Source: Pseudomonas fluorescens (GTDB lineage: Bacteria > Pseudomonadota > Gammaproteobacteria > Pseudomonadales > Pseudomonadaceae). From it: a stretch of 54,049 bases of DNA. The notes under the pieces were generated by a model. That model did no database searches, had not been told where the DNA came from, and saw nothing but the letters and a program-made list of their open reading frames with translations. The stretch is taken from positions 18,803-72,851 of the forward strand of contig NZ_CABVHJ010000010.1 in assembly GCF_902497745.1 (NCBI RefSeq), in the 5' to 3' direction. Shown in pieces: positions 8,188 to 16,019 of the stretch. The position numbers and the translations under genes are program-made. Position 1 is the first letter of the stretch. Every line of letters begins with the position of its first letter.

Positions 8188-8790
8188 ATGACTTTTAACA
8201 AACTGTTGCTGGCATTGACCGTAATGAGCGCCAGTATCGCGGCCCAGGCCGATACCACTTCGAACTTCGCCGGCCTGTCCTTCGGCCAGACCAGTGACAA
8301 GATCAACAAGTCCCACGCACTGAACAACAACCTCGACCACCCGAACGCCACCGGTGCCATCGACGGCAACAACACCTACGGCGTACGCCTTGGCCAGCAA
8401 AACAGCCAGGGTCGCTACTACGCCACCTACGACAACGTGTCGGGCTCGCACAATGGCATTAAACTGCGTCAGGAAAATCTGCTGGGCAGCTACGATCTGT
8501 TCTACCCGGTCGGCGGCAGCACCAAGTTGTTCGGCGGTGCGACGGCGGGTTTGACCAAGCTGACCCAGGAATCGCCAGGCTTCAGCCGCGACAGTGATAT
8601 CGGTTATGCCGTCGGCGGTCAGTTGGGTGTGTTGCAACAAGTATCGCAAAACACTTCGGTCGAACTCGGTTACCGTTATCTGCGCAGCAACGCCAGCACC
8701 GAGATGAGCGAGCGCGGCGGCAGCAAGCAAGGCTCGCTGGATTTGACCAGCAGCGCGCAGACTTACCTGTCGGCCAACTACAATTTCTAA
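8188..8790 (+). CDS. oprH: Outer membrane protein OprH
   Basis: Small eight-stranded outer-membrane barrel that binds LPS and stabilises the membrane when Mg2+ is scarce. 200 residues, the same length as P. aeruginosa OprH, and the body aligns closely from memory ('GQQNSQGRYYATYDN', 'KLRQENLLGSYDLFYPVG', 'ELGYRYLRSNASTEM'). A signal peptide ends at 'AQA'. The C-terminal 'YLSANYNF' ends in Phe, as barrel proteins do. ATG 8188 has AGAGGA 7 nt upstream. It is the first gene of oprH-phoP-phoQ and lies behind the PhoP-type repeats. Unusually, a REPIN separates it from phoP. Confidence 0.95.
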   Translation: MTFNKLLLALTVMSASIAAQADTTSNFAGLSFGQTSDKINKSHALNNNLDHPNATGAIDGNNTYGVRLGQQNSQGRYYATYDNVSGSHNGIKLRQENLLGSYDLFYPVGGSTKLFGGATAGLTKLTQESPGFSRDSDIGYAVGGQLGVLQQVSQNTSVELGYRYLRSNASTEMSERGGSKQGSLDLTSSAQTYLSANYNF

Positions 8791-8812
8791 GGAGCGAATC
8801 GCCTTGGAACCC

Positions 8813-8902
8813 TGTGGGAGCGAGCTTGCTCGCGAAAGCGATGTTTCATTCAACATCATCGTTGACTGAATAACCGCCTTCGCGAGCAAGCTCGCTCCCA
8901 CA
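8813..8902. repeat. REPIN inside the oprH-phoP intergenic region
   Basis: Facing REP arms (GTGGGAGCGAGCTTGCTC at the left, GAGCAAGCTCGCTCCCAC at the right). Both arms carry the TTG/AAG variant. It lies within the oprH-phoP-phoQ transcription unit and could end or stabilise part of the mRNA. Confidence 0.9.
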
Positions 8903-8937
8903 GTGGTTGTGGAGATTTCAAGTGATTAGGAGAAGTC

Positions 8938-9615
8938 ATGAAACTGTTGGTCGTCGAAGATGAAGCGCTGTTGCGCCATCACCTGCAAACCCGCCTCACG
9001 GAGAGCGGTCACGTGGTCGAGTCCGTGGCCAATGCCGAAGAGGCGCTGTACCAGACCGGACAGTTCAACTTTGACCTGGCGGTGATCGATCTTGGCCTGC
9101 CGGGCATGGGCGGTCTCGACCTGATTCGCCAGTTGCGCGCGGGCGGCAAGACCTTCCCGATCCTGATCCTCACCGCGCGCGGCAACTGGCAGGACAAGGT
9201 CGAAGGCCTCGCCGCCGGCGCCGACGATTACGTGGTCAAACCGTTCCAGTTCGAAGAACTCGATGCGCGTCTGAACGCCTTGCTGCGCCGCTCCAGCGGT
9301 TTCACCCAGTCGACCATCGTCGCCGGGCCGCTGCTGCTCGACCTCAATCGCAAGCAGGCGACCCTCGACGAGCAACCGCTGGCGCTGACTGCTTACGAAT
9401 ACCGCATCCTCGAATACCTGATGCGTCATCACCAGCAAGTGGTGCCCAAGGATCGCTTGATGGAGCAGCTCTACCCGGACGACGACGAGCGTGATCCGAA
9501 TGTCATCGAAGTGCTGGTCGGCCGTCTGCGCCGCAAACTCGAAGGCCCGGCCGGGTTCAAGCCGATCGACACCGTGCGCGGCCTCGGCTACCTGTTCAAT
9601 GAGCGCTGCACTTGA
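8938..9615 (+). CDS. phoP: Response regulator PhoP
   Basis: OmpR-family regulator, 225 residues, that responds to low Mg2+ and cationic peptides through PhoQ and controls oprH, LPS modification and its own operon. The receiver domain carries E7/D8, phospho-acceptor D51 in 'LAVIDLGLPG' and the 'DDYVVKPF' lysine; the C-terminal winged helix ends in 'IDTVRGLGYLF'. AGGAG lies just upstream of ATG 8938. The stop overlaps the phoQ start. Context between oprH and phoQ makes the assignment firm. Confidence 0.96.
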   Translation: MKLLVVEDEALLRHHLQTRLTESGHVVESVANAEEALYQTGQFNFDLAVIDLGLPGMGGLDLIRQLRAGGKTFPILILTARGNWQDKVEGLAAGADDYVVKPFQFEELDARLNALLRRSSGFTQSTIVAGPLLLDLNRKQATLDEQPLALTAYEYRILEYLMRHHQQVVPKDRLMEQLYPDDDERDPNVIEVLVGRLRRKLEGPAGFKPIDTVRGLGYLFNERCT

Positions 9616-10958
9616 TTCGTTCTCTTCGCGTTCGCTTGATGCTCGCCGCCACCACGTTGGCGGTGTTGTTCATGCTCGCCTTGCTGCCGGCGATGCAAGG
9701 TGCGTTCAGCCTGGCGTTGCAGGATTCGATCGAGCAGCGCCTGGCGTCGGACGTGACCACGCTGATCTCTGCCGCGCGCATCGAAAACGGTCGGTTGGTG
9801 ATGCCCAATCAGTTGCCGGATGAGCGCTTCAACCTCACCGATTTCCGTTTGCTCGGCTACATCTACGACCGCGAGGGGCACCTGGTCTGGCGCTCGAAAG
9901 CTACCCAGGAAGAACAGATCAACTACAAACCGCGTTATGACGGCCTCGGTAATGAGTTCGCGCGGATCCGTGAAACCAACGGCCAGGAATTCTTCGTCTA
10001 TGACGTTGAAGTCAAACTGCTCGGCGGCAAAAGCGCGGCGTTCAGCATCGTCGCTCTGCAACCGGTGCGCGAATACGAAACCACCCTCGAAGGCCTGCGC
10101 GAAAATCTCTATCTGGGCTTCGGCGCAGCGTTGCTTGTGCTACTGGCATTGCTGTGGATCGGCCTGACCTGGGGCCTCAAAGCCTTGCGCCGGCTCAGTC
10201 AGGAACTCGACGAAATCGAAGGTGGCACCCGTGAGAGCCTCACCGAACAACATCCCCGCGAACTGCTGCGCCTGACCGGCTCGCTCAACCGTTTGCTGCA
10301 CAGCGAACGCCAACAGCGCAGTCGTTATCGCGACTCTCTCGATGACTTGGCGCACAGCCTGAAAACCCCGTTGGCGGTGTTGCAAGGCGTTAGCGAGGAC
10401 ATGGCTCAACGTCCCGAAGAACGCGATCAGGCCTGGGTGCTGCAAAGCCAGATCGAGCGCATGAGCCAGCAGATCAGCTACCAATTGCAGCGGGCCAGTT
10501 TGCGCAAAAGCGGTCTGGTGCGCCATCAGGTGCGCTTGCAACCGGTGCTCAAAAGCCTCTGTGACACACTGGACAAGGTTTACCGCGACAAGCATGTGCG
10601 CGTGGCATTCGATCTGCCTGAGCACTGTTATGTGCCGATCGAGCAGGGCGCGCTGCTGGAGATGATGGGCAACTTGCTGGAGAACGCTTATCGCCTGTGT
10701 CTGGGCGAGGTGCGCATCAGCGTGCGCGAGACCCTGGCCGGGATTGAATTGTGCGTCGAAGACGACGGCCCGGGTGTGCCACCGGATCAGCGTGCGCGGA
10801 TTCTCGAGCGTGGCGAACGGCTGGATGCCCAGCATCCGGGGCAGGGGATCGGGTTGGCGGTGGTCAAGGACATCATCGAAAGCTACAACGCCAAATTGGC
10901 GCTGGGCGATTCGCCGATGGGCGGGGCGGCGTTCAGGATTCATTTTCCGGCGGTGTGA
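9612..10958 (+). CDS. phoQ: Sensor histidine kinase PhoQ
   Basis: Inner-membrane sensor of divalent cations, 448 residues, matching P. aeruginosa PhoQ in length and start 'MIRSLRVRLMLAA'. It starts at a TTG that overlaps the phoP stop (TTGA), so expression is coupled. TM1 is about residues 8-30, a periplasmic PAS-like domain follows to about 165, TM2 is about 170-190, then HAMP, H248 in 'DDLAHSLKTPLAVLQG' (the AHSLKTP variant typical of PhoQ), and the ATPase domain with 'LGNLLENAYRLC'-like N box, 'VEDDGPGV' and 'GQGIGLAV'. An inverted-repeat element begins 9 nt after the stop. Confidence 0.96.
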   Translation: MIRSLRVRLMLAATTLAVLFMLALLPAMQGAFSLALQDSIEQRLASDVTTLISAARIENGRLVMPNQLPDERFNLTDFRLLGYIYDREGHLVWRSKATQEEQINYKPRYDGLGNEFARIRETNGQEFFVYDVEVKLLGGKSAAFSIVALQPVREYETTLEGLRENLYLGFGAALLVLLALLWIGLTWGLKALRRLSQELDEIEGGTRESLTEQHPRELLRLTGSLNRLLHSERQQRSRYRDSLDDLAHSLKTPLAVLQGVSEDMAQRPEERDQAWVLQSQIERMSQQISYQLQRASLRKSGLVRHQVRLQPVLKSLCDTLDKVYRDKHVRVAFDLPEHCYVPIEQGALLEMMGNLLENAYRLCLGEVRISVRETLAGIELCVEDDGPGVPPDQRARILERGERLDAQHPGQGIGLAVVKDIIESYNAKLALGDSPMGGAAFRIHFPAV

Positions 10959-10966
10959 TCGGGATT

Positions 10967-11259
10967 GCCCTCACCCTAACCCTCTCCCAGAGGTAGAGGG
11001 GACTGACCGAAGTGTCTTTGGAAAGTTATCGACCTGAGCGATCAGCAGCGAATATGGATTCAATAAAGAGCTTTCAGGTCGGCGTATTTCTCAAACATCC
11101 CCCAATCAGCCCCCTCTCCCTGAGGGTGTCTGGCGTTTTACATAGACCTGAAATAGCCAGTCAACTACGGATTCAGTAGCGATGTTTCAGGTCGGCGTAT
11201 TTATTGAACATCCCCCAATCAGTCCCCTCTCCCTTTGGGAGAGGGTTAGGGTGAGGGGC
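10967..11259. repeat. Intergenic element with terminal inverted repeats
   Basis: About 290 bp between phoQ and the convergent AraC gene. The ends are inverted copies (GCCCTCACCCTAACCCTCTC and its complement). Inside, a block of about 55 bp starting TTTCAGGTCGGCGTA occurs twice (from 11071 and from 11184), each ending in a CCCCTCTCCCT stretch. It has no coding capacity and shares ends and internal blocks with the element at 20615-20946. Confidence 0.75.
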
Positions 11260-11274
11260 TTTTGATGTAGTGCC

Positions 11275-12273
11275 TCACTGCTCCTGCGCCCGATAAGCCC
11301 CCGGCGTCAGCCCTGTCCACTTCTTGAACGCCCGGTGAAACGCCGACGGTTCGGAAAACCCCAGCTGTTCGGCAATCTGCTGTAACGACAGATCCGCCCG
11401 GCCCAAATGATAAATGGCGATATCCCGCCGCAACTGATCCTTCAATTCCTGAAAACTCGTGCCTTCTTCACGCAAATGCCGGCGCAGCGTTTGCGGACTG
11501 ATGTGCAAGTGCGCCGCGACCGCTTCCAGATCCGGCCAGTTCGCACTGTCACGGCTGAGCAAACGACGCAAACGGCTACTCAGACTGTCACCGTCGTCCG
11601 GGCGGGAGAGCAGGTCGGCGGGGGAGCGTTCGAGGAAATGTTTGAGCGTGCGTTCGTCTTGCAACAGCGGCATAGACAGATAGCGGCTGTGGAATAAAAG
11701 GCTGCTTTGCTCGGTGCCAAACGTCAGCGGGCAAGGGAACAGCAGATCGTACTCGGCGCCATGCTCGGGGCGCGGATAGCTGAAGCTCGCCTGTTCGAGG
11801 CGAATCCGCTGGCCAATCAGCCAACTGCCCAGACGATGCCAGATCACCAGCAAACTCTCGGTGAGAAAGTGATCCGGGTCCCACATTTGCGAATCATCGA
11901 GGCTCAAACGCACCCATTCGTCTTCGCGTGTCAGGCTCAGGCGCGGGGCTTCGGGGAATAGGCTATAAAACAATAAACCCCGTTGCAGCGCTTTCTCCAG
12001 ATTGCGGCAGTGGATCGAGGCGTGGCACATCATGGCGAAACTGCCGGGCTTGCTCGGCGCGTTGCCGAAACCCAGGTATTCGTCGTCCAGCGCCAGCCAC
12101 AGGCCCTGAATCAACCGGGTGAATTGTTCCGGAGCAATGCGCGCGCGAGGTTCGTCGAGCAATTCCGGGCTGATGCCCAGTTGCAACAACAGGCCAGAGT
12201 AATCAAAACCCATGCGGCGCGCGCCACCGAGGGCGGCACGGGCGAAATGACTGGCAATGGTGCGTTCGCGCAT
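11275..12273 (-). CDS. AraC-family transcriptional regulator
   Basis: 332-residue regulator with the N-terminal 'arabinose-binding-like' domain typical of AraC proteins beginning 'ARAALGGARRMGFD', and a C-terminal double helix-turn-helix (about 235-330; 'LEAVAAHLHISPQTLRRHL' and 'IAEQLGFSEPSAFHRAFKKW'). ATG 12273 has AGGAAGGA upstream; the longer frame is not supported. It is divergent from dctA, the same arrangement as I recall for PAO1 PA1182/PA1183. The ligand and targets are unknown; dctA or the gene itself are the obvious candidates. Confidence 0.92.
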   Translation of the reverse strand: MRERTIASHFARAALGGARRMGFDYSGLLLQLGISPELLDEPRARIAPEQFTRLIQGLWLALDDEYLGFGNAPSKPGSFAMMCHASIHCRNLEKALQRGLLFYSLFPEAPRLSLTREDEWVRLSLDDSQMWDPDHFLTESLLVIWHRLGSWLIGQRIRLEQASFSYPRPEHGAEYDLLFPCPLTFGTEQSSLLFHSRYLSMPLLQDERTLKHFLERSPADLLSRPDDGDSLSSRLRRLLSRDSANWPDLEAVAAHLHISPQTLRRHLREEGTSFQELKDQLRRDIAIYHLGRADLSLQQIAEQLGFSEPSAFHRAFKKWTGLTPGAYRAQEQ

Positions 12274-12331
12274 AAGCGGCAGATCCTTCCTCAGGCGCCG
12301 GATGGTAGCGGCGGGCTGGACGCATCGACAA

Positions 12332-12386
12332 GGCGGATTTCCGCCAAATTGTAGGACGAGAAGCGGCGAGTTGGCGGAAATCCGCC
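12332..12386. promoter_or_regulatory. Paired dyad sites between AraC gene and dctA
   Basis: GGCGGATTTCCGCCAA (12332-12347) and TTGGCGGAAATCCGCC (12371-12386) are perfect 16-bp inverted copies, and each is itself a dyad (GGCGGA...TCCGCC). They lie 80-134 bp upstream of the sigma-54 promoter, the usual place for an enhancer-binding protein, so DctD is the preferred candidate; the AraC regulator is the alternative. Confidence 0.65.
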
Positions 12387-12465
12387 ACACTTGAGTCACA
12401 GGATGGTGACATCCGCGGACCTGTTAACCCTGATATCAAAAGGCTTGCAGCTAATCGCACCAAAG

Positions 12466-12480
12466 TGGCACGACGTTTGC
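12466..12480 (+). promoter_or_regulatory. Sigma-54 promoter of dctA
   Basis: TGGCACGACGTTTGC matches the -24/-12 consensus TGGCAC-N5-TTGC exactly, with ten bases between the invariant GG and GC. RpoN-dependent, DctB/DctD-activated dctA transcription is established in Pseudomonas. The transcript would start near 12492. Confidence 0.88.
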
Positions 12481-12624
12481 GATACAAGCCACAGAAGCGT
12501 GCGTTTCGCCCTGATGGAAAACGCTGCTCCAACAACAAATCCCTCCAGTGCAGGAGGGTTCGCAATTCAGGTTTCGCGGTCAACAGATGGATGTTGCCAC
12601 GCGAGGCTCTTGAGGAAACCTGCA

Positions 12625-13959
12625 ATGACGACTCGTCAGCCACTGTACAAATCCCTGTATTTCCAGGTGATCATCGCAATCATCATCGGTATTGCGCTCG
12701 GTCATTACTACCCGCAGTTCGGTGTCGCGGTAAAGCCACTGGGTGACGGGTTCATCAAGCTGATCAAAATGATCATCGCCCCGATCATCTTCTGCACCGT
12801 GGTCAGCGGTATCGCTGGCATGCAGAACATGAAATCGGTCGGCAAGACCGGCGGTTACGCACTCCTGTATTTCGAAATCGTTTCGACCATCGCGCTGCTG
12901 GTTGGTCTGGTCGTGGTCAACATCGTACAACCGGGCGCCGGCATGCACATTGACGTCGCCACCCTCGACGCTTCGAAAGTCGCCACCTACGTAGCCCAAG
13001 GTGCTGACCAAAGCGTTGTCGGTTTCTTGCTCAACGTGATCCCGACCACCATCGTCGGTGCGTTCGCCACCGGTGACATCCTGCAAGTGCTGATGTTCTC
13101 GGTGATCTTCGGTTTCGCCCTGCATCGCCTGGGTGCCTACGGCAAGCCGATCCTCGACTTCATCGATCGCTTCGCCCACGTGATGTTCAACATCATCAAC
13201 ATGATCATGAAGCTTGCGCCGATCGGTGCCTTCGGTGCGATGGCCTTCACCATCGGTGCCTACGGTGTCGGCTCGCTGGTGCAGCTGGGTCAACTGATGA
13301 TCTGCTTCTACATCACCTGCCTGGCGTTCATCCTCGTTGTCCTTGGCGGTATCGCCCGCATGCACGGTTTCAGCGTACTGAAGATGATCCGTTACATCCG
13401 TGAAGAGCTGCTGATCGTCCTCGGCACCTCGTCGTCGGAATCGGTACTGCCACGCATGCTGATCAAGATGGAACGTCTGGGCGCGAAGAAATCGGTAGTG
13501 GGTCTGGTGATCCCGACCGGTTACTCGTTCAACCTCGACGGTACTGCGATCTACCTGACCATGGCTGCTGTGTTCATTGCTCAGGCCACCGACACGCACA
13601 TGGACATCACTCACCAGATCACTCTGCTGGTGGTATTGCTGCTGTCCTCCAAAGGTGCGGCCGGTGTGACCGGTTCGGGCTTCATTGTGTTGGCAGCGAC
13701 CCTGTCAGCAGTAGGTCACCTGCCGGTGGCCGGTCTGGCGCTGATCCTCGGTATCGATCGCTTCATGTCCGAAGCTCGCGCACTGACCAACCTGGTCGGT
13801 AACGCTGTTGCGACCATCGTGGTTGCCAAGTGGGTCAAGGAGCTGGACACCGACACGCTGCAAACCGAGCTGGCTTCGGGCGGTCGCGGTATCATTGATA
13901 CTCGCCCTGAAGACGACCTGGGTGTCGCTGAAGGCGCAACCCCGAGCAATGTGAAGTAA
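12625..13959 (+). CDS. dctA: C4-dicarboxylate transporter DctA
   Basis: Inner-membrane symporter of the DAACS family that takes up succinate, fumarate and malate with cations. 444 residues with the expected eight helices plus re-entrant loops. Signatures include 'GTSSSESVLPRM' (the serine-rich hairpin), 'PTGYSFNLDGTAIYLTMAAVF', 'SSKGAAGVTGSGF' and 'GIDRFMSEARALTNLVGNAVA'. GAGG lies upstream of ATG 12625. It is preceded by a sigma-54 promoter and dyad sites and followed by a strong terminator, so it is a single-gene unit. The leader contains an AACAACAA stretch (12531-12538) like Hfq/Crc sites and a small hairpin (12541-12558). Confidence 0.96.
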   Translation: MTTRQPLYKSLYFQVIIAIIIGIALGHYYPQFGVAVKPLGDGFIKLIKMIIAPIIFCTVVSGIAGMQNMKSVGKTGGYALLYFEIVSTIALLVGLVVVNIVQPGAGMHIDVATLDASKVATYVAQGADQSVVGFLLNVIPTTIVGAFATGDILQVLMFSVIFGFALHRLGAYGKPILDFIDRFAHVMFNIINMIMKLAPIGAFGAMAFTIGAYGVGSLVQLGQLMICFYITCLAFILVVLGGIARMHGFSVLKMIRYIREELLIVLGTSSSESVLPRMLIKMERLGAKKSVVGLVIPTGYSFNLDGTAIYLTMAAVFIAQATDTHMDITHQITLLVVLLLSSKGAAGVTGSGFIVLAATLSAVGHLPVAGLALILGIDRFMSEARALTNLVGNAVATIVVAKWVKELDTDTLQTELASGGRGIIDTRPEDDLGVAEGATPSNVK

Positions 13960-13977
13960 GCACTGCCTGAATTGAAG

Positions 13978-14000
13978 AAACCCGCTTCGGCGGGTTTTTT
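13978..14000 (+). terminator. Intrinsic terminator of dctA
   Basis: AAACCCGC-TTCG-GCGGGTTT, a perfect 8-bp stem with a TTCG loop followed by T residues, 19 nt after the dctA stop. Confidence 0.92.
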
Positions 14001-14105
14001 CTTGCCTGCGATTTGAGCGTAACGGTCACACCCGCTGACATTTCCGGTGATTGCCGTGCGCGGTATCGCTGCCTAGGCTGAGTGCATCGCCCAAGGAGTT
14101 CGCTC

Positions 14106-15287
14106 ATGTCCGCACCGCTGGCCTCACTGAAAATCCTCGATTTCTCGACGTTGTTGCCGGGACCGTTCGCCTCGTTGTTGCTGGCGGACATGGGCGCGGA
14201 AGTGCTGCGCATCGAATCACCGACGCGCCTGGACCTGCTGCGCGTGTTGCCGCCGCATGATGGCGGAATATCGGCCAGTCATGCCTACCTGAACCGCAAC
14301 AAACGCAGCCTGGCGCTGGATCTGAAGCAGCCCGAGGCGCTGGAAGTGGTCAAGCAACTGCTGGGCGATTACGACATCGTTCTGGAACAGTTTCGCCCCG
14401 GCGTGATGGAGCGTCTGGGTTTGGGCTATGAAGCGCTGAAGGCGATCAACCCGAAGCTGATTTATGTGTCGATCACCGGTTACGGCCAGACCGGGCCGTA
14501 CAAGGATCGCGCCGGGCATGACATCAACTATCTGGCGCTGGCGGGACTTTCCAGTTACACCGGCCGCGCCGACAGCGGGCCGTTGCCGCTGGGCATGCAG
14601 GTGGCGGATGTCGCCGGTGGTTCGTTGCACGGGGTGATTGGCTTGCTGGCGGCGGTGATTGCCCGTCAGCAAACGGGGCAGGGTACACATCTGGACGTGA
14701 GCATGACTGACTGTGCGTTCAGCCTGAATGCCATGGCGGGGGCCGGCTATCTGGCTTGCGGCGAAGAGCCTGAGTGGGAAGACCAGATGCTCAACGGCGG
14801 CAGCTTCTACGATTATTACCGTTCTCGCGATGGTCGCTGGATGTCGGTGGGCAGTCTGGAACCGGGCTTTATGCAGCAACTGTGTACAGCGTTGGGGCGG
14901 CCGGAGTTGGCGGCGCAGGGTTTGTCCCCAAAGCCTGAGCAGCAGCGGGCGTTGAAATACGCGCTGACGGTTGAGTTTGAAAAGCATGACTTTGCTGAGT
15001 TGTGCGAAATGTTTGCCGGGATCGATGCATGTGTCGAGCCGGTGTTGAGTCTAGGGGAGGCCGTGCGCCATCCGCAGTTGCAGGCACGGGAGCTGGTGAC
15101 GCAGGTGCCGCGCGCGGATGGCACGACGCAGGCGCAGATGGCCTGTCCGTTGAAGTTTTCCGAAGCGTTGCCGGCGCCGCGGCATGTCGGCGCGGCGTTG
15201 GGGCAGCATACGGATCAGGTGTTGGCGGAGTTGGGGTTGAGTCCTGAGCGGATTGCCGAATTGCGTGCTTCCAAAGTGATTCTCTAG
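14106..15287 (+). CDS. Family III acyl-CoA transferase / alpha-methylacyl-CoA racemase-like
   Basis: CaiB/BaiF-family protein of 393 residues. Members either move CoA between carboxylic acids or epimerise alpha-methylacyl-CoA. Residues near 125-170, 'AGHDINYLALAG' and 'MQVADVAGGS', fit the racemase branch, where the His-Asp pair does the chemistry, so a racemase-like activity is slightly preferred. The N-terminal 'LDFSTLLPGPFASLLLADMGAEV' Rossmann-like start is typical. AGGAG is 7 nt upstream of ATG 14106. It stands alone between the dctA terminator and a REPIN; no partner acyl-CoA dehydrogenase or thiolase is adjacent. The substrate is not predictable. Confidence 0.88.
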   Translation: MSAPLASLKILDFSTLLPGPFASLLLADMGAEVLRIESPTRLDLLRVLPPHDGGISASHAYLNRNKRSLALDLKQPEALEVVKQLLGDYDIVLEQFRPGVMERLGLGYEALKAINPKLIYVSITGYGQTGPYKDRAGHDINYLALAGLSSYTGRADSGPLPLGMQVADVAGGSLHGVIGLLAAVIARQQTGQGTHLDVSMTDCAFSLNAMAGAGYLACGEEPEWEDQMLNGGSFYDYYRSRDGRWMSVGSLEPGFMQQLCTALGRPELAAQGLSPKPEQQRALKYALTVEFEKHDFAELCEMFAGIDACVEPVLSLGEAVRHPQLQARELVTQVPRADGTTQAQMACPLKFSEALPAPRHVGAALGQHTDQVLAELGLSPERIAELRASKVIL

Positions 15288-15385
15288 TGCCTGTACCGGC
15301 TCCTTCGCGAGCAGGCTCGCTCCCACAGTGGGCCGCATTCCAAATGTGGGAGCGAGCCTGCTCGCGAAGGGGCCGGCACAGGCAC
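15287..15385. repeat. REPIN with extended inverted flanks
   Basis: Back-to-back REP arms (15301-15370, CTG/CAG variant) whose outer flanks are also inverted copies (GTGCCTGTACCGGCTCC against GGGGCCGGCACAGGCAC). The whole structure starts at the last base of the CoA-transferase stop codon and ends 12 nt before the sprT stop, so it fills the space between two convergent genes and probably works as a bidirectional terminator-like hairpin. Confidence 0.85.
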
Positions 15386-15397
15386 CGCAAATCCGGG

Positions 15398-15892
15398 CTA
15401 TTCGACGCGCATCTCACCACTGAACACCAAGGTATTGCGGCAGCGCCGACACAAATACCGCCGCCCCTGCCTGACCAGACTATGGCGCTGCGCCGAAAAC
15501 GGGAAATCACTGTCGGCACACGGGCATTTATAGATATAGCGGGTCACGCTGCGGCGCTTGATTGCATAGGTGTGGCAGCGATCCGGCGGCAGTTCGTAAA
15601 CCCCGCGCATGATCAGTTGCCATTCTTCGCCATGGGGCTGAATGCGCTCGCCAAACAACTGATGGGCGATCAGGTGCGCAACTTCGTGGGCCACGGTCTG
15701 CTTGAGGAAGTGTTCAGCGTTTTCCCGGTACAACTGCGGGTTGAAGCGCAGCAGATTCTCGTGCAAATGCGCGACACCGGCTTTTTGCCCGCGCAGCTTG
15801 AGGCTGACGACAGGGCGAGGGAAGGAACGTTTGAAAAAGGCTTCAGCGAGTTGGTAACAATCTTCGACGCGGGTATTGAGTTGCTCGGGCAT
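15398..15892 (-). CDS. sprT: SprT-family zinc metalloprotease-like protein
   Basis: 164-residue SprT protein, related to the metalloprotease core of eukaryotic SPRTN. The zinc site H69-E70-V-A-H73 is present in 'QTVAHEVAHLIAHQLFG', with H87 in 'QPHGEEW' as the probable third ligand. The C-terminal zinc ribbon shows 'CPC' and 'CRRC'. The cellular role of bacterial SprT is poorly known. ATG 15892 is used; only a weak Shine-Dalgarno is seen. It converges on the CoA-transferase gene across a REPIN. Confidence 0.92.
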   Translation of the reverse strand: MPEQLNTRVEDCYQLAEAFFKRSFPRPVVSLKLRGQKAGVAHLHENLLRFNPQLYRENAEHFLKQTVAHEVAHLIAHQLFGERIQPHGEEWQLIMRGVYELPPDRCHTYAIKRRSVTRYIYKCPCADSDFPFSAQRHSLVRQGRRYLCRRCRNTLVFSGEMRVE

Positions 15893-15982
15893 GCTTGATG
15901 GATCTCCAGAGGCGTTGAGTATGCCGCAACCCTGTGGACTTGCGAATCGCCGAGCTGCCGAATGGTCATCCGTGAAACGACA

Positions 15983-16002
15983 AGGCCGCCTTGCGGCGGC
16001 CT
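15983..16002 (-). terminator. Probable terminator of the Yip1-family gene
   Basis: AGGCCGCC-TTGC-GGCGGCCT is a perfect 8-bp stem just beyond the stop at 16020. On the minus strand it is followed by TGTCGTTTC, a weak T-rich stretch. Confidence 0.6.
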
Positions 16003-16019
16003 GTGATCAGCCTGTCGAG

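Noticed and set aside
8812..8901. Open frames beginning MGASLLAKA or containing RASSLPH, found at many REPINs
   Set aside because: These peptides are translations of the REP palindrome and mark the element, not genes.
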